A stretch of DNA of 58,579 nt from contig NZ_MTHB01000301.1 of NCBI RefSeq assembly GCF_002220365.1, positions 1 through 58,579 of the forward strand. The letters are read 5' to 3'. Within the stretch, counting starts at the first letter, position 1, and each line of letters starts with the position of its first letter. The position numbers and the translations under genes were made by a program. The notes beneath the pieces are model-generated. The model did not search any database, was not told where the DNA came from, and saw nothing but the letters and a program-made list of their open reading frames with translations. Of the stretch, positions 42,543 through 52,190 are shown piece by piece. Source of the stretch: Caballeronia sordidicola. GTDB lineage: Bacteria; Pseudomonadota; Gammaproteobacteria; Burkholderiales; Burkholderiaceae.

Positions 42543-42589
42543 AACGTCACTGAGCGCTCGTACCCGGGCGCTCGCGGCATGCCTTCCGA

Positions 42590-42625
42590 AACCCGCTCGT
42601 GCTCCATCGGCCGAGCGGGTTTTTC
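42590..42625 (+). terminator. Terminator after adk
   Basis: A 10-bp stem (AACCCGCTCG / CGAGCGGGTT) with a 12-nt loop, followed by TTTCGTT. Confidence 0.85.
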
Positions 42626-42702
42626 GTTCTGAGCGATCCTCGGGACGAACACGCGAACACGCGCACACGATTACGTATAACCATCATCAAGGAGCACACA
42701 GC

Positions 42703-43461
42703 ATGGACATCCAGGACAACGTTTTTCTCGTCACCGGCGGTGCATCGGGCCTCGGCGCGGCCACGGCGCAGCTTATCCGCGACCACGGCGGCAAAGTCGT
42801 ACTCGCCGACATGAACGAAGCCGGCGGCGAGAAGCTGGCGAAGGAACTCGGCGGCGTGTTCGTGAAATGCGATGTGAGCCGCGAGGAAGACGGCCAGCGC
42901 GCCGTGGAAGCCGCGACGCAACTCGGCAGCTTGCGCGGCCTCGTCAACTGCGCGGGAATCGCGCCGGCTGCGAAAACGGTGGGCAAGGATGGCCCGCATG
43001 CACTCGATCTGTTCGCCAAGACTATCGGCGTGAACCTGATCGGCACGTTCAACATGATCCGGCTGGCGGCAGCGGCCATGTCGAAGAACGATCCGAATGC
43101 CGCGGGCGAACGGGGCGTGATCGTGAGCACGGCATCCGTTGCCGCTTACGATGGCCAGATCGGCCAGGCGGCTTATGCGGCATCGAAAGGCGGCGTGGTG
43201 GGCATGACGCTGCCGATCGCGCGCGATTTGTCGCGCAACGGTATTCGCGTGATGACGATTGCGCCGGGCATCTTCGAAACGCCAATGTTGCTCGGCATGC
43301 CGCAGGAAGTGCAGGACGCGCTCGGCGCAATGGTGCCGTTCCCCTCGCGTCTCGGCAAACCGAACGAGTACGCCATGCTGGTCAAGCAGATCTTCGACAA
43401 CCCCATGCTCAACGGCGAAGTGATTCGCCTGGACGGCGCGATCCGGATGCAGCCGAAGTAG
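42703..43461 (+). CDS. Short-chain dehydrogenase, 3-hydroxyacyl-CoA dehydrogenase type
   Basis: A 252-residue SDR close to type II 3-hydroxyacyl-CoA dehydrogenase (HSD17B10-like). The NAD motif is TGGASGLGAATA, followed by NCAGIAPA, catalytic Ser in STASVAAYDGQ, and YAASKGGVVGM (Tyr-x-x-x-Lys). The C-terminal FPSRLGKPNEYAMLVKQI is typical of the group. It oxidises a 3-hydroxyacyl-CoA with NAD+ in fatty-acid or isoleucine breakdown. AAGGAG lies 8 nt before the ATG. Monocistronic between two terminators. Confidence 0.88.
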   Translation: MDIQDNVFLVTGGASGLGAATAQLIRDHGGKVVLADMNEAGGEKLAKELGGVFVKCDVSREEDGQRAVEAATQLGSLRGLVNCAGIAPAAKTVGKDGPHALDLFAKTIGVNLIGTFNMIRLAAAAMSKNDPNAAGERGVIVSTASVAAYDGQIGQAAYAASKGGVVGMTLPIARDLSRNGIRVMTIAPGIFETPMLLGMPQEVQDALGAMVPFPSRLGKPNEYAMLVKQIFDNPMLNGEVIRLDGAIRMQPK

Positions 43462-43519
43462 GTTTTCGGCTGGGCGGGGCTGGCAGCGGCTAGCTGATCA
43501 GCTCGCGGGCTTATGCGCC

Positions 43520-43563
43520 AAAAAAAACGGCGGCCATCGACATGATGGGCCGCCGTTTTTTAT
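43520..43563. terminator. Bidirectional terminator between convergent genes
   Basis: AAAAAAACGGCGGCC / GGCCGCCGTTTTTTA forms a long stem with A-runs and T-runs on both sides, serving both the SDR gene and the SirB1-like gene. Confidence 0.85.
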
Positions 43564-43601
43564 TGGGTTTGAGATGTGAGCCAGAGAAAGCTCGAAGCAA
43601 C

Positions 43602-44447
43602 TTACTCGCCGTTGTGGTGCGTGCGCTGGCGCAGCTCGTGCAATTCCGTCTCCACGACGGTCGCGTCTTCGGCATCAGGCCGATCGTCGAGGTATCGACG
43701 CAGGTCTTCTATCGCCGGGCGCAAGTAATCCAGGCGCGCGTAAGCGAAGCCCCGATCGCGCACTTCTTCAATACTTCCCGGCATCAGGATCACCAGCCGT
43801 TGCTGCACGGCGAGCAGCCGTTGCCAGCGCTCGGTCTGCAGATAAACGCTCTTCAAGTTACGCAGCATTCGTCCGATGATTTCCCGGCGCGTGGCCGGCT
43901 GCAATAAAACCTTCAGCGCGCTGCCAATGGATTCGCCCACGCGCTGCACATACGGCTCGAGCATCTCGACCATCGCCGATTCGGACAATGAATGGCCAGT
44001 GGTCGGATCGAGCATTACATCGCCGTCGGGCGTGGTCACGCGCAGCAGGAAGTGCGCCGGAAACGACACACCACGCACCGGAATACCGAGCTGCTCGCTC
44101 ATCTCCAGATACACGACGGCCAGCGAAATCGGAATTCCGCGACGCCGCTTCAGCACCATGTTCAGGTGGCTGTTATCGGGGTCATAGTAATCGTTGAGAT
44201 TGCTGGTGAAACCCAGCTCGCGGAAAAAGAAACGATTCAGCACGCCGACTTTTTGCTTGATATCGGCCTCATCGGGCATACGACGGCGCACACGCAAGAC
44301 AAGTTCGTCGATCTCGGCCAGTACGCCCTGCAGATCGAGATCGGGATACGCGTCCTGGGCGAGCGACAACGCCGCCTCGGTGAGCGGCAGACTGTCGTCC
44401 TCCGCCACGAGCGAGGTGAAATAGTCGAGGATGCGCGTCGTTGTCAT
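43602..44447 (-). CDS. SirB1-family transglutaminase-like/TPR protein
   Basis: A 281-residue protein. The SirB1 N-terminal transglutaminase-like region (LNRFFFRELGFTSNLNDYYD, RRRGIPISLAVVYLEMSEQL, GVSFPAHFLLRV, MLDPTTG) is followed by a TPR-like helical tail (about 200-265). The usual catalytic Cys is replaced in RGIPISLA, so it is unlikely to be a protease. Related proteins are often encoded near prfA/hemK or murJ, and the role is unknown. The ATG overlaps the murJ stop (ATGA), so translation is coupled. Confidence 0.88.
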   Translation of the reverse strand: MTTTRILDYFTSLVAEDDSLPLTEAALSLAQDAYPDLDLQGVLAEIDELVLRVRRRMPDEADIKQKVGVLNRFFFRELGFTSNLNDYYDPDNSHLNMVLKRRRGIPISLAVVYLEMSEQLGIPVRGVSFPAHFLLRVTTPDGDVMLDPTTGHSLSESAMVEMLEPYVQRVGESIGSALKVLLQPATRREIIGRMLRNLKSVYLQTERWQRLLAVQQRLVILMPGSIEEVRDRGFAYARLDYLRPAIEDLRRYLDDRPDAEDATVVETELHELRQRTHHNGE

Positions 44448-45997
44448 TGCAGCGTTCGCCTTCTGAAATACGCGTATTTAAAACCCATCGCGGAGAGCAT
44501 ACCGAAATATAGCGCACCGAATACAACCAGGCTTGCACCAAGCAGCATGATTCGCTCCAGAGGCGCGGCGCGCATGCCGATCCAGTCGAAATTGCCGGCC
44601 ACCCAATGCATGACGCCCGCAAGCACGAGACACGCGCCGAGCAGTTGCGCGAAGAAGCGCGTCCATCCCGGCGAGGGTTGGTAAATTCCGCGCTTCCTCA
44701 AGCCGATGAACAACAGCGTTGCGTTCACGCATGCGCCCAGGCCGATCGACAGCGTCAATCCGGCGTGCGCGAAGATCGGCACGAAAATCAGGTTGCTGAG
44801 CTGAATTGCGATCAACACGATGATGCCGATGATCACCGGCGTCTTGATGTCCTGCTTCGCGTAAAAACCGGGCGTGAGGATCTTGATCAGGATTAGCCCG
44901 ACCAGTCCGACGCCGTACGCCGACAACGCACGGCCGACCATGACGACGGAATGCGCATCGAATTTACCGTAATGGAACAGCGTAGCCGTCAGCGGAACGG
45001 CAAAGAAAAACAGCGCGACTCCGCTAGGCGCCGCCATCAGGAACGTAATGCGCAGCCCCCAGTCGAGCAATGCCGAATATTCGACCGGATCGGCGTCCAC
45101 GTGCGCCTTCGAGAGGCTTGGCAGCAGAATGGTCCCCAACGCCGCGCCGAGCAGCGCGGTGGGAAACTCCATCAGGCGATCGGAGTAATTGATCCACGAC
45201 ACCGCGCCCGGGCCGAGGCGCGACGCAATGTTCGTATTGATGATCAGGCTCAGCTGGGCGACCGACACGCCGAACGTCATGGGGACCATCTTGATCAGCA
45301 CGCGCTTGACGCCCGGATGTCGCAGCGCACGGAAAAAATTCAGGCCGATGCGCGGGATCATGTCGATCTTCTTGAGGCCGGGCAACTGCACGAGAAACTG
45401 CAGGATCCCGCCGACGATCACCGCATAGGCAAGCGCATAAACCGGCACCTTCAGATGCGGCGCGAGGAAGATGGCAGCCCCGATGAACGACACGTTGAGC
45501 AGCACGGGCGCGAATGCAGGCAGGGAGAATTGCCGGTAGGTGTTGAGCACCCCGGACGCGAGCGATGTCAGCGAGATGAAGATGATGTACGGGAACATGA
45601 TCTGGGTCATGGTCACCGCGAGGCCGAACGCGCGGCCGTCGTGCTCCAGCCCTGACGCCACGGCAAACACGACCCAGGAGGCGCCCGCCACGCCCGCGAG
45701 CGATACGCCAGCCAACGCCCAGGCGAGCACCGTCGACATGGCGTCGACAAGGGCTTTGGTCGCGTCGTGACCTTCCGTGTTTTTGAACTCGGCGAGGATA
45801 GGCACGAATGCCTGCGAAAACGCTCCTTCAGCGGACAAGCGCCGCAACAGGTTCGGTATGCGGAAGGCGACGTAGAAGGCGTCGGTGAATTGACTGGCGC
45901 CGAAAGCTCGCGCGATCAGCGTTTCGCGGACCAGGCCGGTCACGCGGGAAAGCAGCGTGAAGCCGCTGACCGTCAGTAGGGCTCGGAATAGATTCAT
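44444..45997 (-). CDS. murJ: Lipid II flippase
   Basis: A 517-residue, fourteen-helix MOP-family protein that flips lipid II across the inner membrane for peptidoglycan assembly. It begins MNLFRALLTVSGFTLLSRVT, has GLVRETLIARAFGAS after the first helix, and keeps the charged cavity residues in AFYVAFRIPNLLRRLSAEGA and the LPSLSKA loop. Divergent from rpsT, as is usual in Burkholderia, and first gene of a two-gene unit with the SirB1-like gene. Confidence 0.95.
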   Translation of the reverse strand: MNLFRALLTVSGFTLLSRVTGLVRETLIARAFGASQFTDAFYVAFRIPNLLRRLSAEGAFSQAFVPILAEFKNTEGHDATKALVDAMSTVLAWALAGVSLAGVAGASWVVFAVASGLEHDGRAFGLAVTMTQIMFPYIIFISLTSLASGVLNTYRQFSLPAFAPVLLNVSFIGAAIFLAPHLKVPVYALAYAVIVGGILQFLVQLPGLKKIDMIPRIGLNFFRALRHPGVKRVLIKMVPMTFGVSVAQLSLIINTNIASRLGPGAVSWINYSDRLMEFPTALLGAALGTILLPSLSKAHVDADPVEYSALLDWGLRITFLMAAPSGVALFFFAVPLTATLFHYGKFDAHSVVMVGRALSAYGVGLVGLILIKILTPGFYAKQDIKTPVIIGIIVLIAIQLSNLIFVPIFAHAGLTLSIGLGACVNATLLFIGLRKRGIYQPSPGWTRFFAQLLGACLVLAGVMHWVAGNFDWIGMRAAPLERIMLLGASLVVFGALYFGMLSAMGFKYAYFRRRTLQ

Positions 45998-46496
45998 GGG
46001 GGGCTTATTATACGGGCCGCATTATGAACGCGACGCGTTGCAACATTTGCGGAATCGTTAGAATTTGCAACTTAGGCCGCGCGCAGGCAGCTCGCGTGCG
46101 GCCTCGCGTGCGCCTGGCATGCACCTGTTAAGCTGCGTCCGGGTTCGCTGGGGTTGATTCCCTGCGACAGCGGGCAAATGCGACAGCGGGCAAAAACCAG
46201 CTACGCTTGCCAGTCCCATGATTTCGTTGCTATAATCGCCGGTTTCGAAGCTCCTGAATCCGCTTTCGGCACTTTTACGCAAGTTGTAAAATTACCTACG
46301 AGCATGGCGGCTTCGCGTCTTCTTTCGACGTTTTTGCGCTTTCGGGCAATCGATCCCGAGGGTTTGATCATAAACAGCGCATCGGATTGACCTCGTTTTA
46401 TCTTGTGTGGAGTCGGGCCAGCATCGAGTTGGATCCGATCCAGAAGCAAAACGGGAAGCGCTGAAACACATAGCTGGAACAGGATAAGGAACCGTC
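45998..46496. other. murJ-rpsT intergenic region with short repeat
   Basis: About 500 bp with no gene seen. A direct repeat GCGACAGCGGGCAAA occurs twice near 46164-46194. The ribosome-binding site of rpsT is seen as ATAAGGA before 46497. A long untranslated leader for rpsT is possible, since S20 represses its own translation in other bacteria. Confidence 0.45.
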
Positions 46497-46772
46497 ATGG
46501 CAAATACAGCACAAGCCCGCAAGCGCGCCCGTCAAGGCGCCAAGGCAAACTCGCACAACTCGGCTCTGCGCTCGAAATTCCGCACCGCCATCAAGGCCGT
46601 TCGCAAGGCGATCGACGCCGGCGACCAAGCCAAGGCTGCAGAAATCTACAAGACGTCGGTCAAGACCATCGACATCATTGCGGACAAGCGCATCGTCCAC
46701 AAGAACAAGGCTGCTCGCCATAAGAGCCGTCTGTCGGCTGCTATCAAGGGTCTGCAAGCAACTGCTGCTTAA
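46497..46772 (+). CDS. rpsT: 30S ribosomal protein S20
   Basis: A 91-residue basic helical protein that binds 16S rRNA early in small-subunit assembly. It reads MANTAQARKRARQGAKANSH, then LRSKFRTAIKAVRKAID and HKNKAARHKSRLSAAIKGL, the standard S20 sequence. Monocistronic, with AAGGA upstream and a strong terminator downstream. Confidence 0.98.
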   Translation: MANTAQARKRARQGAKANSHNSALRSKFRTAIKAVRKAIDAGDQAKAAEIYKTSVKTIDIIADKRIVHKNKAARHKSRLSAAIKGLQATAA

Positions 46773-46883
46773 GGATTCTGGTCGTCGCCCTTTGCGTGCC
46801 TTTGGTTTGACGGGCACGTGACAGGCTGCTGCTTTCTGTCCTGACGCTCAAAACAGCGAACGGCAACAGAGGGCAGCAATAGA

Positions 46884-46909
46884 AAACCCCGCCAATGGCG
46901 GGTTTTTTG
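46884..46909 (+). terminator. Terminator after rpsT
   Basis: A 6-bp GC stem (CCCGCC / GGCGGG) with flanking A/T pairs and a TTTTTT tail. Confidence 0.85.
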
Positions 46910-46955
46910 TCGTGTGCATCGAAAAGAAGCCCTCTGGAAGGCCCCTGCTGCTCAA

Positions 46956-47288
46956 TTAGCCATGTTGTTGCTGCGTTGCGTGGTGCGGCGGCAATTCGCA
47001 AGCCTCAGTCACAAGCAGATCGTTGTCTTTGGCGAAGTTCATCACGAAATCGAAAGCCATAGGCTCGATGTCACGCAAGCGGGAATCAAGAATCACCGTC
47101 TTCACGTTACCGAGCAAGGTCGGGCGCACATAAACGGAATACTGCAACCGGGCATTTGGGCCGCGCTTGCCCGGGCCGAACCCTGACATTACGCCGCAAA
47201 GCCGTTCACACCAATCGCTCGGCCGAAAAGTCTTGCCGTTCGACGTAACGCCCTGGATGAAGTATTCGGTTGGAATTGTTTCGGCCAT
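46956..47288 (-). CDS. DUF3579 protein
   Basis: A 110-residue small protein of the DUF3579 family, found almost only in betaproteobacteria beside argF. Core sequence: EYFIQGVTSNGKTFRPSDWC, ERLCGVMSGFG, VYVRPTLLGNVKTVILDSRL. Function is unknown. It reads away from argF. Confidence 0.88.
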   Translation of the reverse strand: MAETIPTEYFIQGVTSNGKTFRPSDWCERLCGVMSGFGPGKRGPNARLQYSVYVRPTLLGNVKTVILDSRLRDIEPMAFDFVMNFAKDNDLLVTEACELPPHHATQQQHG

Positions 47289-47893
47289 GTAGGAATACCT
47301 GTTTGACGACCGGCGGAGAACGCCGGCGAACGCGCATGCATGGTTGGCAAGGTGAACCGGAAAGTCATCGGCTGCACCCCCGGGGGCTGAAATCCGCCTC
47401 GTCCGGCAGCGTCGCGGCCGGTCAGCCCCAGCCTATTTCTTCGACCTGCATCTACCCAATCATCGACCAGACTACGACATCGCCCGAGTCGGCTTGAGCG
47501 CGCAATCAACTCATGCTGATCCCGCTCACAGTTGCCCGTCATACGGGACTGCCGGGGCAGATAGGCAGGTACCCGCGAGCCGAACTCGCGTGAGCGCAAA
47601 CCGCTCTGACTCCCGCAGATTCACTGTTGAAAACCAACGCGAACAGATCTGCTTCGTAAGCAGTCGAAAGGTGTCAGGACTGCCGGAGAAACCAGGCGGA
47701 TTATACAGCAGAGGCCCTTTTTCCGCACTGCACACAAAGCCTCTAAACCGCGCCAGACGGCGTATGGCGGCGCGCATCCGCTATTTGACGACCTCGTCAA
47801 ACGCCGGAAATTCCTTTATGCTGAAATTCGATACCACCACGACGGCGGCGCCGTCCGGCGCAATTGCCGGCTGAAGCCGCCGTACGCATTTTC
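47289..47893. other. DUF3579-argF intergenic region
   Basis: About 600 bp between divergent genes. No convincing gene. It must contain both promoters; I see no clear arginine-repressor operator. Confidence 0.45.
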
Positions 47894-48823
47894 ATGACCG
47901 AAAAAAAAATTCGCCACTACTTGCAGTTCAAGGATTTCTCTCTCGACGACTATGACTACGTGCTCGAACGCGCGCGTATTCTCAAGCGCAAGTTCAAGAG
48001 CTACGAGACCTACCATCCGCTGCACGACCGCACGCTGGCGATGATCTTCGAGAAGAATTCGACGCGTACGCGGCTCTCGTTCGAAGCGGGGATCTTCCAG
48101 CTTGGCGGCCATGCCGTGTTCCTCAGCACACGCGACACGCAGCTAGGACGAGGCGAGCCGATCGAGGATGCGGCGCAGGTTGTATCGCGCATGGTCGACA
48201 TCATCATGATCCGCACGTTCGGTCAGGACATCCTCGAGCGCTTCGCCGAAAATTCGCGCGTGCCGGTGATCAATGGTCTGACGAACGAATATCACCCGTG
48301 CCAAGTCCTGGCCGACGTCTTCACCTATTACGAACTGCGCGGCCCCATCGCGGGGAAAACCGTGGCCTGGGTCGGCGACGCGAACAACATGCTGTACACG
48401 TGGATCGAAGCCGCCCAGATTCTCGGCTTCAAATTGCGTCTGTCCACGCCGCCGGGCTACACACTCGACCATTCGCTGGTCTCGCCCGACAGCGCGCCGT
48501 TCTACGAAGAATTCGCCGATCCGAACGACGCCTGCACCGGTGCCGACCTCGTCACCACCGACGTCTGGACCAGCATGGGTTTCGAAGCCGAGAACGAAGT
48601 GCGTAAGAAAGCCTTCGCCGACTGGTGCGTGGACTCAGACATGATGGCGCGCGCTCATCCGGACGCCCTCTTCATGCACTGCCTCCCGGCCCACCGGGGC
48701 GAAGAAGTGAGCGCCGAAGTGATCGACGGCCCGCAGAGCGTAGTGTGGGACGAAGCCGAAAACAGGCTGCACGTCCAGAAGGCGCTGATGGAGTTTCTGC
48801 TGCTCGGCAAACTCAATCATTGA
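47894..48823 (+). CDS. argF: Ornithine carbamoyltransferase
   Basis: A 309-residue cytosolic enzyme making citrulline from ornithine and carbamoyl phosphate. Carbamoyl-phosphate site STRTRLSFE (around residue 55), HPCQVLADVFTYYE, ornithine site around DVWTSMGFE, and catalytic Cys in MHCLPAHRGEE. ATG at 47894 (MTEKKIRHYLQ) matches homologues; the open frame upstream is not conserved in type. Next in the pathway is argG 258 bp downstream. Confidence 0.97.
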   Translation: MTEKKIRHYLQFKDFSLDDYDYVLERARILKRKFKSYETYHPLHDRTLAMIFEKNSTRTRLSFEAGIFQLGGHAVFLSTRDTQLGRGEPIEDAAQVVSRMVDIIMIRTFGQDILERFAENSRVPVINGLTNEYHPCQVLADVFTYYELRGPIAGKTVAWVGDANNMLYTWIEAAQILGFKLRLSTPPGYTLDHSLVSPDSAPFYEEFADPNDACTGADLVTTDVWTSMGFEAENEVRKKAFADWCVDSDMMARAHPDALFMHCLPAHRGEEVSAEVIDGPQSVVWDEAENRLHVQKALMEFLLLGKLNH

Positions 48824-48923
48824 GCGGCTTGATTGAGCGGCTTGATTGAGCGGCTTGATTGAGCGGCTTGATTGAGCGGCTTGATTGAGCGGCTTGATTG
48901 AGCGGCTTGATCGAGCAACCTGA
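48820..48923. repeat. 13-bp tandem repeat, seven perfect copies
   Basis: The unit TTGAGCGGCTTGA is repeated seven times without change from 48820 to 48910, then once in degenerate form (TCGAGCAACCTGA). The first copy contains the argF stop codon. Because 13 is not a multiple of three, the array puts a TGA in every frame. Perfect identity indicates recent expansion by slippage. Confidence 0.95.
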
Positions 48924-49001
48924 TTGCGCCGATTGCAGCTTTTAGGTAACCCGTGCGGCGTTTCCGTCGAACCGCCGTGTAGTCTCGAAAATGCGGAACG
49001 G

Positions 49002-49031
49002 CCGCCATTTGATGTCAAAATGGCGGTTTTC
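49002..49031 (+). terminator. Terminator between argF and argG
   Basis: A 9-bp stem (CCGCCATTT / AAATGGCGG) with a 7-nt loop, followed by TTTT. It separates argF from argG, which then needs its own promoter or read-through. Confidence 0.75.
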
Positions 49032-49081
49032 CGAGCGCAGAAAGCCCGGCGCGCACCGTTTTCCAGCTATACGAGTTCACC

Positions 49082-50311
49082 ATGAGCGATATCAAAAAAG
49101 TCGTGCTCGCCTACTCAGGCGGCCTCGATACCTCCGTCATCCTGAAATGGTTGCAAGACAACTACGATGCCGAGGTCGTGACGTTTACCGCTGACATCGG
49201 TCAGGGCGAAGAACTCGAACCGGCGCGCAAGAAAGCACTGCAACTCGGCATCAAGCAGGACAACATTTTTATCGAAGATCTGCGTGAGGAGTTTGTCCGC
49301 GACTTCGTGTTCCCGATGTTCCGCGCCAATACCGTTTATGAAGGCGAGTACTTGCTTGGCACGTCGATCGCGCGTCCGCTGATCGCTAAACGCCAGATCG
49401 AGATTGCCCGTGCGGTGGGTGCGCAATCCGTGTCGCACGGCGCGACCGGCAAGGGCAACGATCAGGTGCGTTTCGAGTTGGGTTATTACTCGCTCGAACC
49501 GGGTATCAAGGTGATCGCGCCGTGGCGTGAGTGGGATCTGCTGTCGCGTGAAAAGCTGCTGGCTTACGCGGAAAAGGCGGGCATTCCGATCGAAATGAAG
49601 CACAAGCAAGGCGGCGCGCCCTACTCCATGGACGCGAACCTGCTGCATATTTCGTTCGAAGGCCGTCACCTGGAAGATCCGAAGGCAGAAGCCGAAGCCG
49701 ATATGTGGCGCTGGACGGTCGCGCCCGAAGATGCGCCGGATCAGCCGGAATATCTGGATATCGAATACGAGAAGGGTGATCCGGTCGCGCTGAACGGCAA
49801 GCGTTTGTCGCCGGCGGACATGCTGACAGAGTTGAACGCGATTGGCGGCAAGCATGGTATTGGCCGGCTGGATCTGGTCGAGAACCGCTATGTCGGCATG
49901 AAGTCGCGCGGTTGTTATGAAACGCCAGGCGGCACGATCATGCTCAAGGCGCATCGTGGAATTGAGTCGATCACGCTGGATCGCGAAGTGGCGCATCTGA
50001 AGGACGACCTCATGCCGCGTTACGCTGCGTTGATTTACAACGGCTACTGGTGGAGTCCGGAGCGGCGCGCGCTGCAAGTGCTGATCGACCACACGCAGGA
50101 CAAGGTCAACGGCTGGACGCGCGTGAAGCTGTACAAGGGCAGCGTGACCGTGGTTGCACGCGATTCGAAGGAAACGCTGTTCGACAAGAACATCGCAACG
50201 TTCGATGACGACGGCGGCGCGTACGATCAGGCCGATGCCGGCGGGTTCATCAAGCTGAACGCCCTGCGGATGCGGATCGCGGAAAATGCACGTCGCAAGC
50301 GCGGTGGTTGA
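49082..50311 (+). CDS. argG: Argininosuccinate synthase
   Basis: A 409-residue ligase that joins citrulline and aspartate with ATP. The PP-loop AYSGGLDTSVIL lies at residues 10-21. Further motifs are SHGATGKGNDQVRFE, VIAPWREWDL and SRGCYETPGGTI. Strong match over full length. It is followed by a clear terminator. Confidence 0.98.
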   Translation: MSDIKKVVLAYSGGLDTSVILKWLQDNYDAEVVTFTADIGQGEELEPARKKALQLGIKQDNIFIEDLREEFVRDFVFPMFRANTVYEGEYLLGTSIARPLIAKRQIEIARAVGAQSVSHGATGKGNDQVRFELGYYSLEPGIKVIAPWREWDLLSREKLLAYAEKAGIPIEMKHKQGGAPYSMDANLLHISFEGRHLEDPKAEAEADMWRWTVAPEDAPDQPEYLDIEYEKGDPVALNGKRLSPADMLTELNAIGGKHGIGRLDLVENRYVGMKSRGCYETPGGTIMLKAHRGIESITLDREVAHLKDDLMPRYAALIYNGYWWSPERRALQVLIDHTQDKVNGWTRVKLYKGSVTVVARDSKETLFDKNIATFDDDGGAYDQADAGGFIKLNALRMRIAENARRKRGG

Positions 50312-50334
50312 GTTAGCCCAGCTTGGTTGATGTT

Positions 50335-50365
50335 GAAAAAAAACCCGCCTCGGCGGGTTTTTGTT
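50335..50365 (+). terminator. Terminator after argG
   Basis: AAAACCCGCC TC GGCGGGTTTTT, a tight GC hairpin with T-run; the A-run upstream makes it work in both directions. Confidence 0.85.
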
Positions 50366-50499
50366 TGATGGGCGGCGATGTGCGGCTGCGGAGGATGACT
50401 TACGTGGGCTTCCGGCCGATTCGCCGTCGCCGCTTGCTTCGGCCGACTGTTGTGACACCCGACAACCGCAATACATCCTTCTTTCGCAGCAGCCTTAAA

Positions 50500-51519
50500 T
50501 CAAAGACACACCGGCTCCGCTTCAAGCTCGACCGCGAATCGCGCGTGTACGTCGCGTTTAATGGCAGCGGCGAGTTCCAAAATTTGCGCGCCCGACGCGC
50601 CGCCGCGGTTCACCAGAACCAGCGCCTGCCGGTCGTGCACGGCGGCGGCTCCAATCGCGCGGCCTTTCCAGCCGCATTGGTCGATCAGCCAACCCGCCGC
50701 CAACTTGTACTGGCCATCCTGTTGCTTGTAAGACACGAGGTCGGGTTCGAGCGCCTTCAGTGCGTCGAAAGCTGTAGCGCTTATCACTGGGTTCTTGAAG
50801 AAACTCCCCGCATTCCCGAGCACCCGCCAGTCGGGCAACTTTGCCTGACGCACGGCGACGACGGCATCGAAGATAGCCTGGGGATTGTTCGCGCTACTTT
50901 TCTCAAGCACACGGGCGATATCCGCATACTCCGCGCGTGGCGTCCACGCTTTCGGCAGACGAAAGGTCACCGATACGATCACAAAACGCCCACGCCCTTC
51001 CTGCTTGAAAAAACTGTCCCGGTAACCGAACGCGCACGCGTCGCGATCAAATTCCCGCGTTTCGCCCGTCGATAATTCAATCGCCCGCAAACGCTCGAAG
51101 TACTCACCCATTTCGAGCCCGTATGCACCTATGTTTTGAATCGGCGCCGCGCCCACCGTGCCGGGAATCAGCGCGAGATTTTCGAGTCCGGGCAAGCCTT
51201 GCGACAACGTCCACGCGACGAATTCGTGCCAGTTCTCCCCCGCACCGGCTTCTACGAAAACGGCTTCGCTATCTTCATTGATCACGCGCCGGCCGCGCAA
51301 GTCGACGAGCAACGCGACACCGTCGAAATGACGCGTCAGCACGACGTTGCTGCCGCCGCCAAGCACCAGCTGCGGCAAGCCGTTTAATCGGGCGTCACGA
51401 GCCAACGCCGGGATCTGCGCTTCTTCTGTGAGCCGAACGGCATACTTGGCACGAACGTCGAAACCGAACGTGTTATGCGCGAGCAGCGGGTAATCGGAGA
51501 GAAGTGGGAACTCGGACAT
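50500..51519 (-). CDS. murB: UDP-N-acetylenolpyruvoylglucosamine reductase
   Basis: A 339-residue flavoenzyme that reduces UDP-GlcNAc-enolpyruvate to UDP-MurNAc. FAD-binding parts LPQLVLGGGSNVVLTRHFDG and GLENLALIPGTVGAAPIQNI GAYG are clear, with the catalytic Tyr/Ser region FGYRDSFFK and GNAGSFFKNPV. The type I form ends AVELEAEPVCL. It is divergent from yajQ. Confidence 0.96.
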   Translation of the reverse strand: MSEFPLLSDYPLLAHNTFGFDVRAKYAVRLTEEAQIPALARDARLNGLPQLVLGGGSNVVLTRHFDGVALLVDLRGRRVINEDSEAVFVEAGAGENWHEFVAWTLSQGLPGLENLALIPGTVGAAPIQNIGAYGLEMGEYFERLRAIELSTGETREFDRDACAFGYRDSFFKQEGRGRFVIVSVTFRLPKAWTPRAEYADIARVLEKSSANNPQAIFDAVVAVRQAKLPDWRVLGNAGSFFKNPVISATAFDALKALEPDLVSYKQQDGQYKLAAGWLIDQCGWKGRAIGAAAVHDRQALVLVNRGGASGAQILELAAAIKRDVHARFAVELEAEPVCL

Positions 51520-51667
51520 TGAGGAAGCGCTTGGGTCAGATCAGGGGCGGCCTTGGGCAAACCGGGACGGCATCGGTAGAATGATGGTGGTCAGTGATTA
51601 TAGCGAGTGCGTGCGAGCCTTACGGCAAGCCTTACGTCACGCCTCGCCTCAACGAAGGGGAATGCAG

Positions 51668-52153
51668 ATGCCATCGTTTGACGTCGTCAGCGAAGCAAAC
51701 ATGATCGAGGTGAAAAACGCCATCGAACAATCGAACAAGGAAATTGCCACGCGCTTCGACTTCAAGGGTTCGGACGCGCGTGTCGAGCAAAAGGATCGTG
51801 ATCTGACGCTTTTTGCCGACGACGATTTCAAGCTCGGCCAGGTCAAGGACGTGGTGTTGTCGAAACTGGCAAAACGCAATGTGGACGTGCGTTTTCTCGA
51901 ATACGGCAAGATCGAGAAGATTGGCGGCGACAAGCTCAAGCAAGTCGTCGAGGTAAAGAAGGGCGTAACCGGCGATCTGGCCAAGAAAATCGTCAAGATG
52001 ATCAAGGACAGCAAGATCAAGGTCCAGGCGAGCATTCAGGGCGACGCGGTGCGCATCAACGGCACGAAGCGCGATGACTTGCAAAGCGCCATTGCATTGC
52101 TGAAGAAGGACGTGACAGATACGCCGCTGGACTTCAATAATTTCCGCGATTGA
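51668..52153 (+). CDS. yajQ: YajQ-family nucleotide-binding protein
   Basis: A 161-residue protein made of two ferredoxin-like halves: MPSFDVVSEANMIEVKNAIE and GDLAKKIVKMIKDSKIKVQA, with FRDxxxL-type ends. In Xanthomonas a homologue binds c-di-GMP and acts as a regulator; elsewhere it binds tRNA or GTP. ATG at 51668 or two codons earlier (51662), with AGGGG upstream. Confidence 0.95.
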   Translation: MPSFDVVSEANMIEVKNAIEQSNKEIATRFDFKGSDARVEQKDRDLTLFADDDFKLGQVKDVVLSKLAKRNVDVRFLEYGKIEKIGGDKLKQVVEVKKGVTGDLAKKIVKMIKDSKIKVQASIQGDAVRINGTKRDDLQSAIALLKKDVTDTPLDFNNFRD

Positions 52154-52190
52154 GTGTGATCCGGATTGCGTTGAGTCAGGCACCGCAATG

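Noticed and set aside
47494..47874. 127-codon frame ahead of argF
   Set aside because: Rich in Ser/Arg/Pro without structure; region is better explained as promoter and leader DNA.
49115..50476. Long minus-strand frame opposite argG
   Set aside because: Shadow of argG; no ribosome-binding site and no recognisable motif.
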